Part shown: one piece after another, positions 16,208 to 25,588 of the stretch | Layout: every line of letters begins with the position of its first letter | Position numbering within the stretch: position 1 is the first letter of the stretch | Assembly (NCBI GenBank): GCA_964448675.1 | Contig: CAYUZU010000006.1 | Coordinates: forward strand, 124,001-188,000 | Direction: 5' to 3' | DNA: 64,000 bases | Origin: CAYUZU01 sp964448675 | Lineage (GTDB): Bacteria > Planctomycetota > Phycisphaerae > UBA1845 > Fen-1342 | Made by a program: the position numbers and the translations under genes | Notes under the pieces: generated by a model | Told to the model about the DNA's origin: nothing | Databases searched by the model: none | The model's input: the letters and a program-made list of their open reading frames with translations, nothing else

Positions 16208-18427
16208 ATGCGTCTGATTGCCATGGCCGTGGCGCTGGGCCTCGTGGCCGCCAGCAGCGCCCAACCGACCATCACCGTTGACCGCGATGACGTTGCCATC
16301 ACCGAATCGTGCCGCATTGCGATCGCCCCCGGCGCGACGATCGTTGATACCAACCGCGACGGCGTGCTGCACGTCCGCGCCGCTAGCGTCACCATCGAAT
16401 TCGTCGCCGGTGCCCACCTGCGCGGCGCCGCCACGGACGCACGCCCCGACAGCTACGAGGGCTACGGCATCCGCATCGCCAATCTACGCGACGTGACGAT
16501 CCGCAACGCCCGCGTCAGCGGCTTCCGCTGCGCCATCTGGGCGACCGACGCCCCCGGCCTGACGATCGAGGACGGCGACTTCTCCGACAGCCGCCGGGCG
16601 TACCTCCACTCCGAACCGCTGATCGAAAGCGGCCGCGACTGGCTGCACCCGCACGACAACGACGACAACGAATGGCTGAAGAACTACGCCGCCGCGATGT
16701 ACATCGAGGACACGACCAGCCTGGTGGTGCGCCGCTGCCGCATCCACGACAGCCAGAACGCGCTGTGTCTCGATCGTGTGGAGAAGGCCCGCGTCTACGA
16801 CAACGACTTCTCCTTCAACTCCGGCTGGGGGGTGGCCCTGTGGCGCTCCAGCCACAACGTCATCAGCCGCAACGCCCTGGACTTCTGCATTCGCGGCTAC
16901 AGCCATGGCATCTACAACCGCGGGCAGGATTCGGCGGGAATACTCGCGTTCGAGCAGAATTGCGACAACGTCATCGCCGAGAACTCCGCCACCCACGGCG
17001 GCGACGGGTTCTTCGGTTTCGCCGGCCGCGAGGCCCTGGGGCAGCGCGAGGCCAAGGATGCGTCGTTTGAGTACCGCCGGCGCGGCAACAACGACAATCT
17101 GCTGGTGGGGAACGATTTTTCTTACGCGGCCGCTCACGGCATCGAGATGACCTTCTCTTTCGGCAACCGGTTCATCAGGAACCGCCTGGTCGGCAACGCG
17201 ATTTGCGGCGTGTGGGGTGGCTACTCGCAGGAAACGCTTATTGCGCACAACCAGATCGCCGAGAATGGCGCGATGGGCTATGGCCTCGAGCGCGGCGGGA
17301 TCAACATCGACTCCAGCCGGGACAACCGCATCCTGGCAAACGCGTTTCACGTGACGCGCTGCGGCGTGCACCTGTGGTGGCCGCAGGAGCCGCACTACAA
17401 CTTCCCCTGGGCGGCGGCCAACATCCTGGACCGCAAGGACAACCTCATCGCGCACAACACGTTCGACGGCGACGCCATCGCGCTGCACCTCCGCGGCCCG
17501 GGCGAGGTGACGCTGGTCGAGAACGCGATGAAACACCCGCACAATACGATCGAGGCCGACAAAAGCGTCACGATCCACCGCCCCGCGGCGCGCGAGGTCG
17601 CCATCCCACCCGTCCCGAAGTACCCGGTCTTCGGCGAGACGCGGCCGGTCGGCGCGCGGCCGCACCTGCGCGGGCGCGAGAACATCATCATGACCGAATG
17701 GGGGCCGTGGGATCACGCGTCGCCGCTGATCCGCAAGAACAAGGACACGGGTCGGCGGCAGACCTGGGCGCTGCACAAGATGCCCGCCACCCCAGAGGTC
17801 GAGCTGACGGGCGCCAACGTGACGGGCGACTTGATCGCAGCGCCGCATCCGAACGCCCCCGCATTGTACACGGTGAAGGCCACGGCGCCGGGGGCGCACC
17901 CTTTTCGGTTTCGCGTAGAGAGCGGCGATTTCGCGCAGGAAGTCACCGGCTGTCTGCTGGTGGCGGATTGGACGGTCACGTACTTTCCGTGGCACACCGA
18001 CCCGACCGAGGATGTCGCGGCCTGGCGGCGCGAGGCCCAAAGCGACGCCGCCCATACCGTCTGCATGGACCGCTTGGCGCTGTTTCACTACAACACCAGC
18101 GCCCCCGAGCTCGAGAAAGTCGACCCCGACACGCCCGCTGTGGTGCGCCGGCGCTTCGGCACGAGTGCCCACACGTCGTTCCCCTTGCCCGCCGGCTGTT
18201 GGCGAGTGGCGGTGATCAGCGACGACGGCGTGCGCGTGCGCGTCGACGATGAGGTCGTGATCGAGGACTGGACCTCGCACTGGAGCTCGACCCGCCACAC
18301 CGCCGAGCTGGAAATCCCGCAGCCGCGCACGATTGATGTCAGAATCGAGCATTTCCAGCAGCGCGGCCCCGCGGCGCTGGTGTTCGACATCGCGCCGTGC
18401 GGCGTGACCAGCCACCCAGCAGAATAG
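16208..18427 (+). CDS. Secreted right-handed beta-helix protein with C-terminal PA14-like domain
   Basis: 739 aa. ATG 16208 is preferred over ATG 16196 because GGAG (16198-16201) sits 6 nt before it. Signal peptide MRLIAMAVALGLVAASSAQP. Residues about 90-470 form beta-helix turns (repeats such as NVISRN, NVIAEN, NRFIRN, NRILAN and NLIAHN), the fold of pectate lyases, epimerases and other polysaccharide-active proteins. The C-terminal part, about 620-735, has the PA14-like pattern GCWRVAVISDDGVRVRVDDE, suggesting carbohydrate binding. It is divergent from the sugar importer, so its product may be what the importer takes up. The catalytic class cannot be settled from sequence alone. Confidence 0.85.
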   Translation: MRLIAMAVALGLVAASSAQPTITVDRDDVAITESCRIAIAPGATIVDTNRDGVLHVRAASVTIEFVAGAHLRGAATDARPDSYEGYGIRIANLRDVTIRNARVSGFRCAIWATDAPGLTIEDGDFSDSRRAYLHSEPLIESGRDWLHPHDNDDNEWLKNYAAAMYIEDTTSLVVRRCRIHDSQNALCLDRVEKARVYDNDFSFNSGWGVALWRSSHNVISRNALDFCIRGYSHGIYNRGQDSAGILAFEQNCDNVIAENSATHGGDGFFGFAGREALGQREAKDASFEYRRRGNNDNLLVGNDFSYAAAHGIEMTFSFGNRFIRNRLVGNAICGVWGGYSQETLIAHNQIAENGAMGYGLERGGINIDSSRDNRILANAFHVTRCGVHLWWPQEPHYNFPWAAANILDRKDNLIAHNTFDGDAIALHLRGPGEVTLVENAMKHPHNTIEADKSVTIHRPAAREVAIPPVPKYPVFGETRPVGARPHLRGRENIIMTEWGPWDHASPLIRKNKDTGRRQTWALHKMPATPEVELTGANVTGDLIAAPHPNAPALYTVKATAPGAHPFRFRVESGDFAQEVTGCLLVADWTVTYFPWHTDPTEDVAAWRREAQSDAAHTVCMDRLALFHYNTSAPELEKVDPDTPAVVRRRFGTSAHTSFPLPAGCWRVAVISDDGVRVRVDDEVVIEDWTSHWSSTRHTAELEIPQPRTIDVRIEHFQQRGPAALVFDIAPCGVTSHPAE

Positions 18428-18436
18428 CCGTCCCCC

Positions 18437-19405
18437 TCAGGCGTGGCGGACGACGTTCCAGCCGAGGTAGCCGGCGTACAGCAGGACGAGGATTGCGCCT
18501 TCGATGCGGTTGATGGTCTTGCTGGTGGCGGCCAGGGGGTAGAACAGCACGCAGATCACGAGCATGATGGGCCCGTCAAACCAGACGATCTGCTCGGGGA
18601 CAGGCAGCGGCTTGGCCAGCGACGCGATGCCCGTCACGAACAGCACGTTGAAGATGTTACTGCCGACGACATTGCCGATGGCGATGTCGGGCTGCTTGTG
18701 GCGGGCGGCGACCACGACCGTGGCGAGCTCGGGCAGGCTGGTGCCGATGGCGACGATCGTCAGGCCGATGACGTGCTCGCTGACCTCGAGCAGGCGGGCC
18801 AGGCCGGTCGCACCGTCAACGATCAGGCGGGCCCCGCCGACGAGCCCGGCGATGCCGAGGATGACGAGCAGCATGTTGTAGACGGGAAACCGTCCCAGGC
18901 CGACGAGGGGGGCGGGGTGCTCGTGCTCGGGGACGAGGTCGGGCTTGCGCCGGCCCAGGTAGTAGGTGAACACGGTGTAGGCGATGAGGGTGATGACGAA
19001 GCCCGCCCCGACGCCGCGGTTGATCTCACGGGCGAGCATGGCCACCAGGACGAAGACCACCGACGAAGCGATCATCAGCGGGCCGTCGATGCGCAACAAA
19101 TTGCGCGAAACCGCGAGCGGGGCGATCAGCGCGGCGCTGCCGAGAATGAGCAGGATATTGGCGATATTGCTGCCGACGACGTTGCCCACGGCCAGGTCGG
19201 TGACGCCCTGGGCGGCGGCGAAAACGGTGACGGCGGCCTCCGGGGCGGAGGTACCGAAAGCGACCACCGTCAGTCCGATGACCAAGGCCGAGATCCCCCA
19301 GGTGCGGGCCAGGCGGGCCGCACCCCGGATGAGGAACTCGCCGCCCGCCGCCAGAATCGCGACGCCCACGGCGAGCAGCAGCCCATAGAACAGCCAGTCT
19401 GGCAC
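18437..19405 (-). CDS. Ca2+/Na+ (CaCA family) antiporter
   Basis: 322 aa from a GTG at 19405 with GAGG 5 nt upstream. Ten or so membrane segments and the two internal alpha repeats are clear: VVAFGTSAPEAAVTVFAA with VGNVVGSNIANILLILG, and VAIGTSLPELATVVVAA with IGNVVGSNIFNVLFVTG. The acidic residues of GTSAPE and GTSLPE bind cations. It is a prokaryotic YrbG-like exchanger in the inner membrane, probably exporting Ca2+. Convergent with the beta-helix gene (9 bp between stops). A 998-codon frame running through it to 21433 is not one gene. Confidence 0.93.
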   Translation of the reverse strand: MPDWLFYGLLLAVGVAILAAGGEFLIRGAARLARTWGISALVIGLTVVAFGTSAPEAAVTVFAAAQGVTDLAVGNVVGSNIANILLILGSAALIAPLAVSRNLLRIDGPLMIASSVVFVLVAMLAREINRGVGAGFVITLIAYTVFTYYLGRRKPDLVPEHEHPAPLVGLGRFPVYNMLLVILGIAGLVGGARLIVDGATGLARLLEVSEHVIGLTIVAIGTSLPELATVVVAARHKQPDIAIGNVVGSNIFNVLFVTGIASLAKPLPVPEQIVWFDGPIMLVICVLFYPLAATSKTINRIEGAILVLLYAGYLGWNVVRHA

Positions 19406-19514
19406 GTGCGCCTCGGTGAGAAGGGAACATCGCTGCTTCGTCCGTCCGGACCCGTGCCCGGCGGACGGGACAGCATCGGGTTTGTCCGCGGCGCGTGCAA
19501 GGGCACAAGGGAAA

Positions 19515-19542
19515 TTGCGTCCGGTGCCGATTGAGTTAGAAT
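19515..19542 (+). promoter_or_regulatory. Candidate sigma-70 promoter of the NhaD-type gene
   Basis: TTGCGT (19515-19520), a 16-nt spacer and TAGAAT (19537-19542), giving a 5' leader of about 70 nt before the ATG at 19619. Confidence 0.5.
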
Positions 19543-19618
19543 CTGCGTCACCTCCGCTGGCGCGGTTCATTCTGGCGCGGGTTCCCGCGTCCACACTGGC
19601 AGACAAAGGAACGCACGG

Positions 19619-21178
19619 ATGCCCCTGAATCTCCTCGCCGAAGCGACAAGCTACGTGCCCAGCCTGTTCTGGGTGTGGCCGTTCGTGGCGATTCTGCTGT
19701 CCATCGCCATCCTGCCGTTGCTCAGGAAGACCCATCACTGGTGGGAAGAGAACAAGAACAAGCTGATCGTGGCGCTGGTATTGGCAGCGGTCACGCTGGT
19801 GTACTACGGCTTCCGCGGGGTGGGCGTGCCGGCGCACACGGAACACGCGGAGGAAGCCCATCCGGCCGAGACGGCCATGGACACGCCCGGCCCCATCGAG
19901 GTCGAGCGGGCCGAGGATCATGTTCCGGAACACGCCGCGACGGTGCCGGCGGACGATCACGACGCGGCGCATGCGGGAGAGGACGCGGCGCACGGGCCCC
20001 ACGACGTGCACCGCACCACACCGGGGTGGGCGACGGTGATGGCCGTGCTCGATCACGCGGTGTTGAAGGAGTACATCCCGTTCATCGTGCTGCTGTTCAG
20101 CCTGTACGTGATCGCGGGGGGCATCGTGGTCCGCGGCGACCTGGAGGCGACGCCGCTGACCAACTCCGCGATCATCGGCACGGGCGGTCTGCTGGCGAGC
20201 TTCATCGGCACGACGGGCTCGGCGATGCTGCTGATCCGGTTCCTGCTCAAGACGAACTCCGAGCGCAAGTACAAGGTCCACACCGTCGTCTTCTTCATCT
20301 TCATCGCGGCCAACATCGGTGGCATGCTGCTGCCGATCGGCGATCCGCCGCTGTTCCTGGGCTACTTGCGCAACGTCGATTTCTTCTGGACGCTGAACCT
20401 GTGGCCGTACTGGATCTGCATGCTGGTCGCGGTGCTGGCCGTGTACTTCATTTGGGACACGGTCGCGTACCGGCGCGAGCCCAAGGAAGCCCTCCGACGC
20501 GATCACCGGGAAATCCAGCCGATGCGGGTGGCGGGGCTGATCAACCTGATCTGGCTGTTTGGTGTCGTCGGTGCGGTCGCGACGCTGGATCCGCACAAGC
20601 CGTTCCCGGGAACGGAATGGCACGCACCGCCGTACATGCGTGAAGGCGTGCAACTCCTGATGGTGCTGCTGTCGTGGGTGACGACGAGCATGGTGTTGCG
20701 GCGGGAAAACCAGTTCAACTTCGTGGCGATTGGCGAGGTGGCGTGCCTGTTCATCGGGATCTTCATCACGATGCAGGTACCGATCGAGATCCTGCAGGCC
20801 AAGGGTGAGGAGTTGGGGCTGACGCAGCCGTGGCAGTTCTTCTGGGCGACCGGCATCCTGAGCAGCTTCCTCGACAACGCGCCGACGTATGTGGTGTACT
20901 TCGAGACAGCCGGCGCGCTGCACATGAAAGACATGACCATGATGGCGGGCGTCGCAACGGCCACCGGCCAGATCGCCGTACCGCTGCTGATCGCGATCAG
21001 TTGCGGGGCCGTGTTCATGGGGGCGAACTCGTACATCGGCAATGGTCCGAACTTCATGGTCAAGGCCATCGCAGAGCAGTCGGGCGTCAAGATGCCGAGC
21101 TTCTTCGGTTTCATGGCGTACTCGGGGCTGGTGCTGATTCCGCTGTTCGTCGTGCTGACGTTCGTGTTTTTTCTGTAA
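19619..21178 (+). CDS. Sodium:proton antiporter, NhaD/ArsB-like ion transporter
   Basis: 519 aa. About 12 hydrophobic segments with family motifs IGTTGSAMLLIRFLL, AANIGGMLLPIGDPPLFLG and SSFLDNAPTYVVYF. The layout fits the citrate-transporter-like sodium:proton antiporter group. Between helix 2 and helix 3 (about residues 73-138) lies an unusual His/Asp/Glu-rich loop (HTEHAEEAHPAE, DDHDAAHAGEDAAHGPHD) that may sense or bind metal ions. It exports Na+ in exchange for protons, by family inference. Stop codon TAA is immediately followed by a GC-rich heptamer repeat. Confidence 0.88.
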   Translation: MPLNLLAEATSYVPSLFWVWPFVAILLSIAILPLLRKTHHWWEENKNKLIVALVLAAVTLVYYGFRGVGVPAHTEHAEEAHPAETAMDTPGPIEVERAEDHVPEHAATVPADDHDAAHAGEDAAHGPHDVHRTTPGWATVMAVLDHAVLKEYIPFIVLLFSLYVIAGGIVVRGDLEATPLTNSAIIGTGGLLASFIGTTGSAMLLIRFLLKTNSERKYKVHTVVFFIFIAANIGGMLLPIGDPPLFLGYLRNVDFFWTLNLWPYWICMLVAVLAVYFIWDTVAYRREPKEALRRDHREIQPMRVAGLINLIWLFGVVGAVATLDPHKPFPGTEWHAPPYMREGVQLLMVLLSWVTTSMVLRRENQFNFVAIGEVACLFIGIFITMQVPIEILQAKGEELGLTQPWQFFWATGILSSFLDNAPTYVVYFETAGALHMKDMTMMAGVATATGQIAVPLLIAISCGAVFMGANSYIGNGPNFMVKAIAEQSGVKMPSFFGFMAYSGLVLIPLFVVLTFVFFL

Positions 21179-21213
21179 TCCGGGGGCCGGGAGCGGGGAG
21201 CCGGGATCCGGGG
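21179..21213. repeat. 7-bp-period repeat (CCGGG type) at gene end
   Basis: Five consecutive degenerate heptamers of the form ATCCGGG / GGCCGGG / AGCCGGG start directly after the TAA of the antiporter gene. Confidence 0.7.
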
Positions 21214-21239
21214 CATTGCACGGCGCTCGGGCGGGACAC

Positions 21240-21260
21240 AACGCGGAGCAATGTCCTGCC
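21240..21260. repeat. Dispersed GAGCRATGYCC element, copy 1
   Basis: ACGCGGAGCAATGTCCTGCC. A GGGCATTGC 28 bp upstream is nearly its reverse complement, so a hairpin is possible. Related copies are at 21431, 27723, 27753, 60350 and 60383. Confidence 0.65.
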
Positions 21261-21335
21261 GCGGGTGCCGTGGAGCGGTGCCGGGCGGGGATGGGGTCGC
21301 GGGAGGATGAGCGCGGTGGTACGCTGCGCCGTCCC

Positions 21336-23231
21336 ATGAGCGACCAAGAGATCATCCTGTTCGACCTGACGCGGTTGTTGCCGGAACGGCTGACAGGCGA
21401 GACGCCCGTCCTGCCCGGGGTTGCCAAGGACAAGGCGGAGCGATGTCCGACCGGGGTTGATCTGGGGGATCGGGCGCAGGCGGCGCAGGTGTGGGACGAG
21501 ATTCACGCCGTTGCGACGTTGCAAGGCATCGTCAATCGTGACGCGCCACGCCTCTACCTCCGCTATATCGAGCATGCGGGGTGCAACATCGATGACTGGT
21601 GGCTGGCGCAACTGTCGCAGCCAGGCCAGTGGCTCGCGGGTCGACCGCGGCGCGAAATCGCAACGCTCGAGGAACTTGTCGCCCATTTCGCGAGCCACAT
21701 CACCGGCGCGGTCCTGTACGATCCCCAAGTGCCGGCCACGAGCAACGTGGCGAGCACGCTGGCCGGTGTTGAAGACCTGATCGCCGTCCGCTATGACCCC
21801 ACGCCAGGCAGCCTCTATGACCGGCTCGTCGTCAACGGCCCGCAGTTGCCGGTGCGGCGGCGGCTGTTGACGCCCGAGGGAACGTTGCTGTTCACCGGCC
21901 GCGGGACGCTGCCGGACGGCGGCGACTCCACGGGCTCGGCGAAGTGCGATGCCTACCGCTGGGCGCTGCGTGAGTTGCTGCACGCGGGGCGCTGCAATCC
22001 GGCGTACCTGGCGTACTACATCGACGCGTACTGGATCGACCATGCGACCGCATCTGTGCCGGACCACCATACGCTCACGAACCACGACTTCTTCGTAGCG
22101 CAGCGCGCGTTCTTCTGCGACCTGCACTGTTGGGGAGATGAGGCGCCCGTCGACGATCCGCACCAACCGCTCGGCACCGACCTGGAAACGCTGAAGGCGA
22201 TCCTGCTGGCGCTGTATCAGCAGAACCGCGGCGCAATGGTGCACGTGGGCGGCTTCACGCCGTGGGCGTTCAAGTACACGGACTTTGGTGACGCCGGCGG
22301 GACGCGTGGCGGCGTGGCAACAGAATGGGAGATGGTGCGCGTGGTGTCGGCGTACAACGCGTACCTCGATGCGGACGCGATCGGATTGGGCGCCATGGCG
22401 AACGCGTCGTTCTTCATGCACTATCCGCTCGCGCAGCGCTACCCCCAGGCACCACCGCCGACTGAGCAGGACCTGCGGGCGGCGGGGTATCTCGACGATG
22501 CGGGCCGCGTGGTGACGGCGGATCGGGATTACGCGGTGTTCTATGTCGGGGACTATGACGCGGCGGCGTGGCTGCATCGGGCGGTCCCCACGTTGTGGGA
22601 GGACCCGGCGCGCGGCACGGTCCCCTTGTCGTGGGCGATCAGCCCAGTGCTCGAGCGGCGGGCGCCCGCGGCCATGGCCCACATGTGGCAGACGCGCAGC
22701 GCGCAGGATGCATTCATGGCAGGCGACAATGGTGCCGGGTATCTGAATCCGTCGATGCTGGTCGCACCACGGGCGATCTCGGATTTGCCCAGCGGATTGG
22801 ACCGCTGGGTGGCCCACTGCCGCCCATACTACCAGCGGTGGGACCTGCGGGCCACGGGGTTCGTGATTGACGGGCACGCACCACCGATGGGGCCGGCGGC
22901 GCTGGATGCATACGCCGTCTTCTCGCCGGCAGGCGTGGTCGAGCAATTCCTCGCAGAAGAATCGCGAATGCACGGCAGGATGCCCGTGATGCGCGCGGGG
23001 CCGGATATTGGCGCGCCCGATCCGCGCGAAGCCGCGGATGATGTGTTGGGGCACCTGGCGGCGCGGCGGTCGCGGGGGCTGGCGTTTCATTGGTTCCGGA
23101 CGATTTTGAAGAGCCCGTCGTGGCACGCGGCGCTGGTGGAGAAGGTGACGCAGGCCGATCGGCAGGTGACGTTCGTGACGGCGGATGTGTTCTTTGAGCT
23201 GTTGCGGCGGAACGGCGGTGCGATGGAATGA
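21336..23231 (+). CDS. GxGYxYP-family protein (putative carbohydrate-active)
   Basis: 631 aa, no signal peptide visible. The family motif appears as GDNGAGYLNPSML near residue 470 (GxGYxxP; the usual Tyr before Pro is Asn here). N-terminal strands TLQGIVNRDAPRLYLRY and LYQQNRGAMVHVGGFTPW fit the family. GxGYxYP proteins are described as putative glycoside-active proteins; the reaction is unknown. Residues about 20-42 do not look like the rest of the family: they are encoded by a hairpin repeat (21392-21410) and a GAGCRATGYCC element (21431-21452), apparently inserted in frame. The start ATG 21336 lacks a good ribosome site. The sialate esterase gene follows on the same strand. Confidence 0.8.
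   Translation: MSDQEIILFDLTRLLPERLTGETPVLPGVAKDKAERCPTGVDLGDRAQAAQVWDEIHAVATLQGIVNRDAPRLYLRYIEHAGCNIDDWWLAQLSQPGQWLAGRPRREIATLEELVAHFASHITGAVLYDPQVPATSNVASTLAGVEDLIAVRYDPTPGSLYDRLVVNGPQLPVRRRLLTPEGTLLFTGRGTLPDGGDSTGSAKCDAYRWALRELLHAGRCNPAYLAYYIDAYWIDHATASVPDHHTLTNHDFFVAQRAFFCDLHCWGDEAPVDDPHQPLGTDLETLKAILLALYQQNRGAMVHVGGFTPWAFKYTDFGDAGGTRGGVATEWEMVRVVSAYNAYLDADAIGLGAMANASFFMHYPLAQRYPQAPPPTEQDLRAAGYLDDAGRVVTADRDYAVFYVGDYDAAAWLHRAVPTLWEDPARGTVPLSWAISPVLERRAPAAMAHMWQTRSAQDAFMAGDNGAGYLNPSMLVAPRAISDLPSGLDRWVAHCRPYYQRWDLRATGFVIDGHAPPMGPAALDAYAVFSPAGVVEQFLAEESRMHGRMPVMRAGPDIGAPDPREAADDVLGHLAARRSRGLAFHWFRTILKSPSWHAALVEKVTQADRQVTFVTADVFFELLRRNGGAME
21392..21452 (+). repeat. Repeat elements inside the GxGYxYP gene (copy 2 of GAGCRATGYCC)
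   Basis: GACAGGCGAGACGCCCGTC (21392-21410, imperfect hairpin with AGA loop) and CAAGGCGGAGCGATGTCC (from 21431) are translated as ETPVLP and KDKAERCPTG. Elsewhere in the window the second element is intergenic. Confidence 0.65.
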
Positions 23232-23336
23232 GCAGTCGTCACTTGGCAGGGGCCAGGTTGGGTGTGTCGTGGTACGGCGGGATGGGTGAGCAGCGAAGGG
23301 CCGAGTTTCCAGGGCATAGAGGGAAGTGAGGGCAGG

Positions 23337-25412
23337 ATGATGAAGGCGATGACGCGCAGCATGGTGTTCGTCTCTCTGGTGGCGGTGACGGGGTGGATGG
23401 CGACCGAGGTGCAGGCGGCCGAGCTGGCGCTGCCGGCGATGTTCGGCGATCACATGGTGTTGCAGCGTGACCTGCCGGTGCCGGTGTGGGGCAAGGCGCG
23501 CGTGGGCGATGCGGTGGCCGTCACGGTCGGCGGCCAGACGCAGCGCACGGTGGCGGATGCGAACGGGGCGTGGCGCGTGATGCTGTCGCCCATGAAGGCG
23601 GGTGGGCCCCTGACGATGGTGGTGCAGGCGGGCGAGCAGACGCAACGCATCGAGGACGTGCTGGTGGGGGAGGTCTGGCTGTGCTCGGGCCAGTCGAACA
23701 TGGCCTGGCCGGTGCGCTGGGCGGGCAGGTTCGACGCGGAGAAGGCCGCCGCCACGCACAAACGGATCCGCATGCTCACGGTGCCGCGCGCGTTTGAGGC
23801 GCGGCCGGTGACGGACATCGAGACGACCTGGGTCGTGACGTCGCCGGAGACGGTCGGGGCCTTTTCGGCGGTGGGGTACTTCTTCGGGCGCGAGCTGCAC
23901 ACGGCGCTGGACGTGCCGATCGGCTTGATCCACAGCGCCGTGGGCGGGACGCGGATCGAGCCGTGGATCAGCCGGGAGGGGCTCCAGGCGGACGCGGAGT
24001 TCGCGGCGCAGCTGCGCGAGATGGACGCGGCGGCGGCGGCGTATGAGCGCAGGAACGAGTCCGAGCGCAAGCTCGCGGCCACGCAGCAGCTGATGAAGTG
24101 GCGTGAGGCGGTCGAGAAGGTGTGGGATCGGACGGCGCGGGTGGATCCGGGGATCAAGCAGGGCTGGTACGAAGCGGACCATGACGACAGTGACTGGCGG
24201 GCGCTGCCGCTGAGCAACACGTTCGAGCACGCCGGGGTCGACGACTTGCAGAACTTCGACGGCGTGGTGTGGCTGCGGACGGAGGTCCATCTGCCGGAAT
24301 CGTGGCTGGCACACGAGCTGACGTTGCACCTGCCCCCGATCGACGATTCAGATACGACGTACTTTCAGGGGCAGCAGATCGGGCGGACGACGTGGCAGTG
24401 GGCGGCGCCGCGCGAGTACACCATTCCGGCGGGGCTGGTGACCGCGCGCGACGCGAGCATCGCGATCCAGGCGATCGACTATCGCGGGGCAGGCGGCTTC
24501 AAGGGGGCGCTCGACGAGATCCGCAGACAGCTGCGGCTGTCGGCTGCGGGTGACGTCGAGCCGGCCCAGGTGCCGTTGACGGGACCTTGGAAATACCGCG
24601 TCGCCGTCGACGCAAGAGAGATTCCGGAGCCGCCGATGCGGCCCGAGCCGATGCAGCACCCGGCGACGGCGTGGCGTTCGCCGGCGGCGTTGTACAACGG
24701 GATGATTGCGCCGCTGGTGCCGTATGCGATTCGCGGGGCGGTGTGGTACCAGGGGGAGTCGAACGCGAGCGAGCCGGAGAAGTACCGCCGGCTGCTGCCG
24801 ATGCTGATCAACAGCTGGCGCAACGCGTGGAACCAGGACGAGCCGTATCGGGCGTTTCCGTTCGGGGTGGTGCAATTGGCGAACTTCGGACCGGCCGAGC
24901 CGGACGAGCCGGCTCCGGGCGGTTGGGCGTGGATTCGCGAGTCGCAGTTGCATGCGGCGCAGTCGCATCCCAACACGGGTCTGGTCGTGACGATCGACAT
25001 CGGCGAGAGCAACGACATCCACCCGAAGAACAAGCAGGAGGTCGGGCGGCGGTTGTCGCTGTGGGCGCTGGCGACGGTGTACGGGCGGGCGGTGCCGTGG
25101 TCGGGGCCGGTGTACGCCGGGATGACGCGCGACCAGGATCGCGTAATCCTGAAGTTCGACCATGCCGCGGGGCTGCAGACCCGCGACGGCAAGGCGCCGG
25201 CAGGGTTCGCGATCGCGGGCGCGGATGGCGAATTCGTCTGGGCCGAGGCGAAGATCGAAGGGGACGCCGTGGTGGTCTGGTCGGACGAGGTGAAATCGCC
25301 GACGATGGTGCGGTACGGCTGGGCCGGGAATCCGGCGGGGCTGAACCTGGTGAACGAGGCCGGGTTACCGGCAAGCCCGTTTCGGACGGACGACGCGCCG
25401 CCAGCGGACTAG
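23337..25412 (+). CDS. Sialate O-acetylesterase-type SGNH esterase, secreted
   Basis: 691 aa from ATG 23337 (GAGGGCAGG just upstream; a second ATG follows). Signal peptide ending around VQAAE. FGDHMVLQRDLPVPVWG and LCSGQSNMAWPV (catalytic GQSN serine) are diagnostic for 9-O-acetylesterases. The second half has VWYQGESNA and the DIHPKNK Asp-His pair completing the triad. A beta-sandwich insert (about residues 285-395) resembles a galactose-binding-like domain. It removes acetyl groups from sialic acid or other acetylated glycans outside the cytoplasm. It matches the sialidase-like gene at 40-41 kb in theme. Confidence 0.92.
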   Translation: MMKAMTRSMVFVSLVAVTGWMATEVQAAELALPAMFGDHMVLQRDLPVPVWGKARVGDAVAVTVGGQTQRTVADANGAWRVMLSPMKAGGPLTMVVQAGEQTQRIEDVLVGEVWLCSGQSNMAWPVRWAGRFDAEKAAATHKRIRMLTVPRAFEARPVTDIETTWVVTSPETVGAFSAVGYFFGRELHTALDVPIGLIHSAVGGTRIEPWISREGLQADAEFAAQLREMDAAAAAYERRNESERKLAATQQLMKWREAVEKVWDRTARVDPGIKQGWYEADHDDSDWRALPLSNTFEHAGVDDLQNFDGVVWLRTEVHLPESWLAHELTLHLPPIDDSDTTYFQGQQIGRTTWQWAAPREYTIPAGLVTARDASIAIQAIDYRGAGGFKGALDEIRRQLRLSAAGDVEPAQVPLTGPWKYRVAVDAREIPEPPMRPEPMQHPATAWRSPAALYNGMIAPLVPYAIRGAVWYQGESNASEPEKYRRLLPMLINSWRNAWNQDEPYRAFPFGVVQLANFGPAEPDEPAPGGWAWIRESQLHAAQSHPNTGLVVTIDIGESNDIHPKNKQEVGRRLSLWALATVYGRAVPWSGPVYAGMTRDQDRVILKFDHAAGLQTRDGKAPAGFAIAGADGEFVWAEAKIEGDAVVVWSDEVKSPTMVRYGWAGNPAGLNLVNEAGLPASPFRTDDAPPAD

Positions 25413-25481
25413 GGAGCGGCGGCCGCCGCGGGCGGTTGACGGCGTCAAGTTGACAGTGCGCTGCGCGGGGCCGACAATCGC

Positions 25482-25487
25482 TATAAT
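25482..25487 (+). promoter_or_regulatory. Perfect -10 box TATAAT upstream of anti-sigma antagonist gene
   Basis: TATAAT 102 nt before the ATG at 25589. TTGACA at 25450-25455 is present but 26 nt away, too far for a normal -35, so initiation may need an activator or use another -35. Confidence 0.45.
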
Positions 25488-25588
25488 CTGTTCATGGTCC
25501 GGTTTCGGCCCGGCGAGAGAGATACCGTCCAGAGCACCGGCCCCCACCGCCAGCAGGTTGCGTGGGGGGTGTGCAGGAGTTGAATCGT

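Noticed and set aside
18437..21433. 998-codon minus-strand frame as a single protein
   Set aside because: Only the last 322 codons encode the CaCA exchanger; the rest is antisense to the NhaD-type gene and to repeats.
21111..24329. 1072-codon minus-strand frame
   Set aside because: Antisense to the GxGYxYP and sialate esterase genes; composition is low-complexity Arg/His/Pro.
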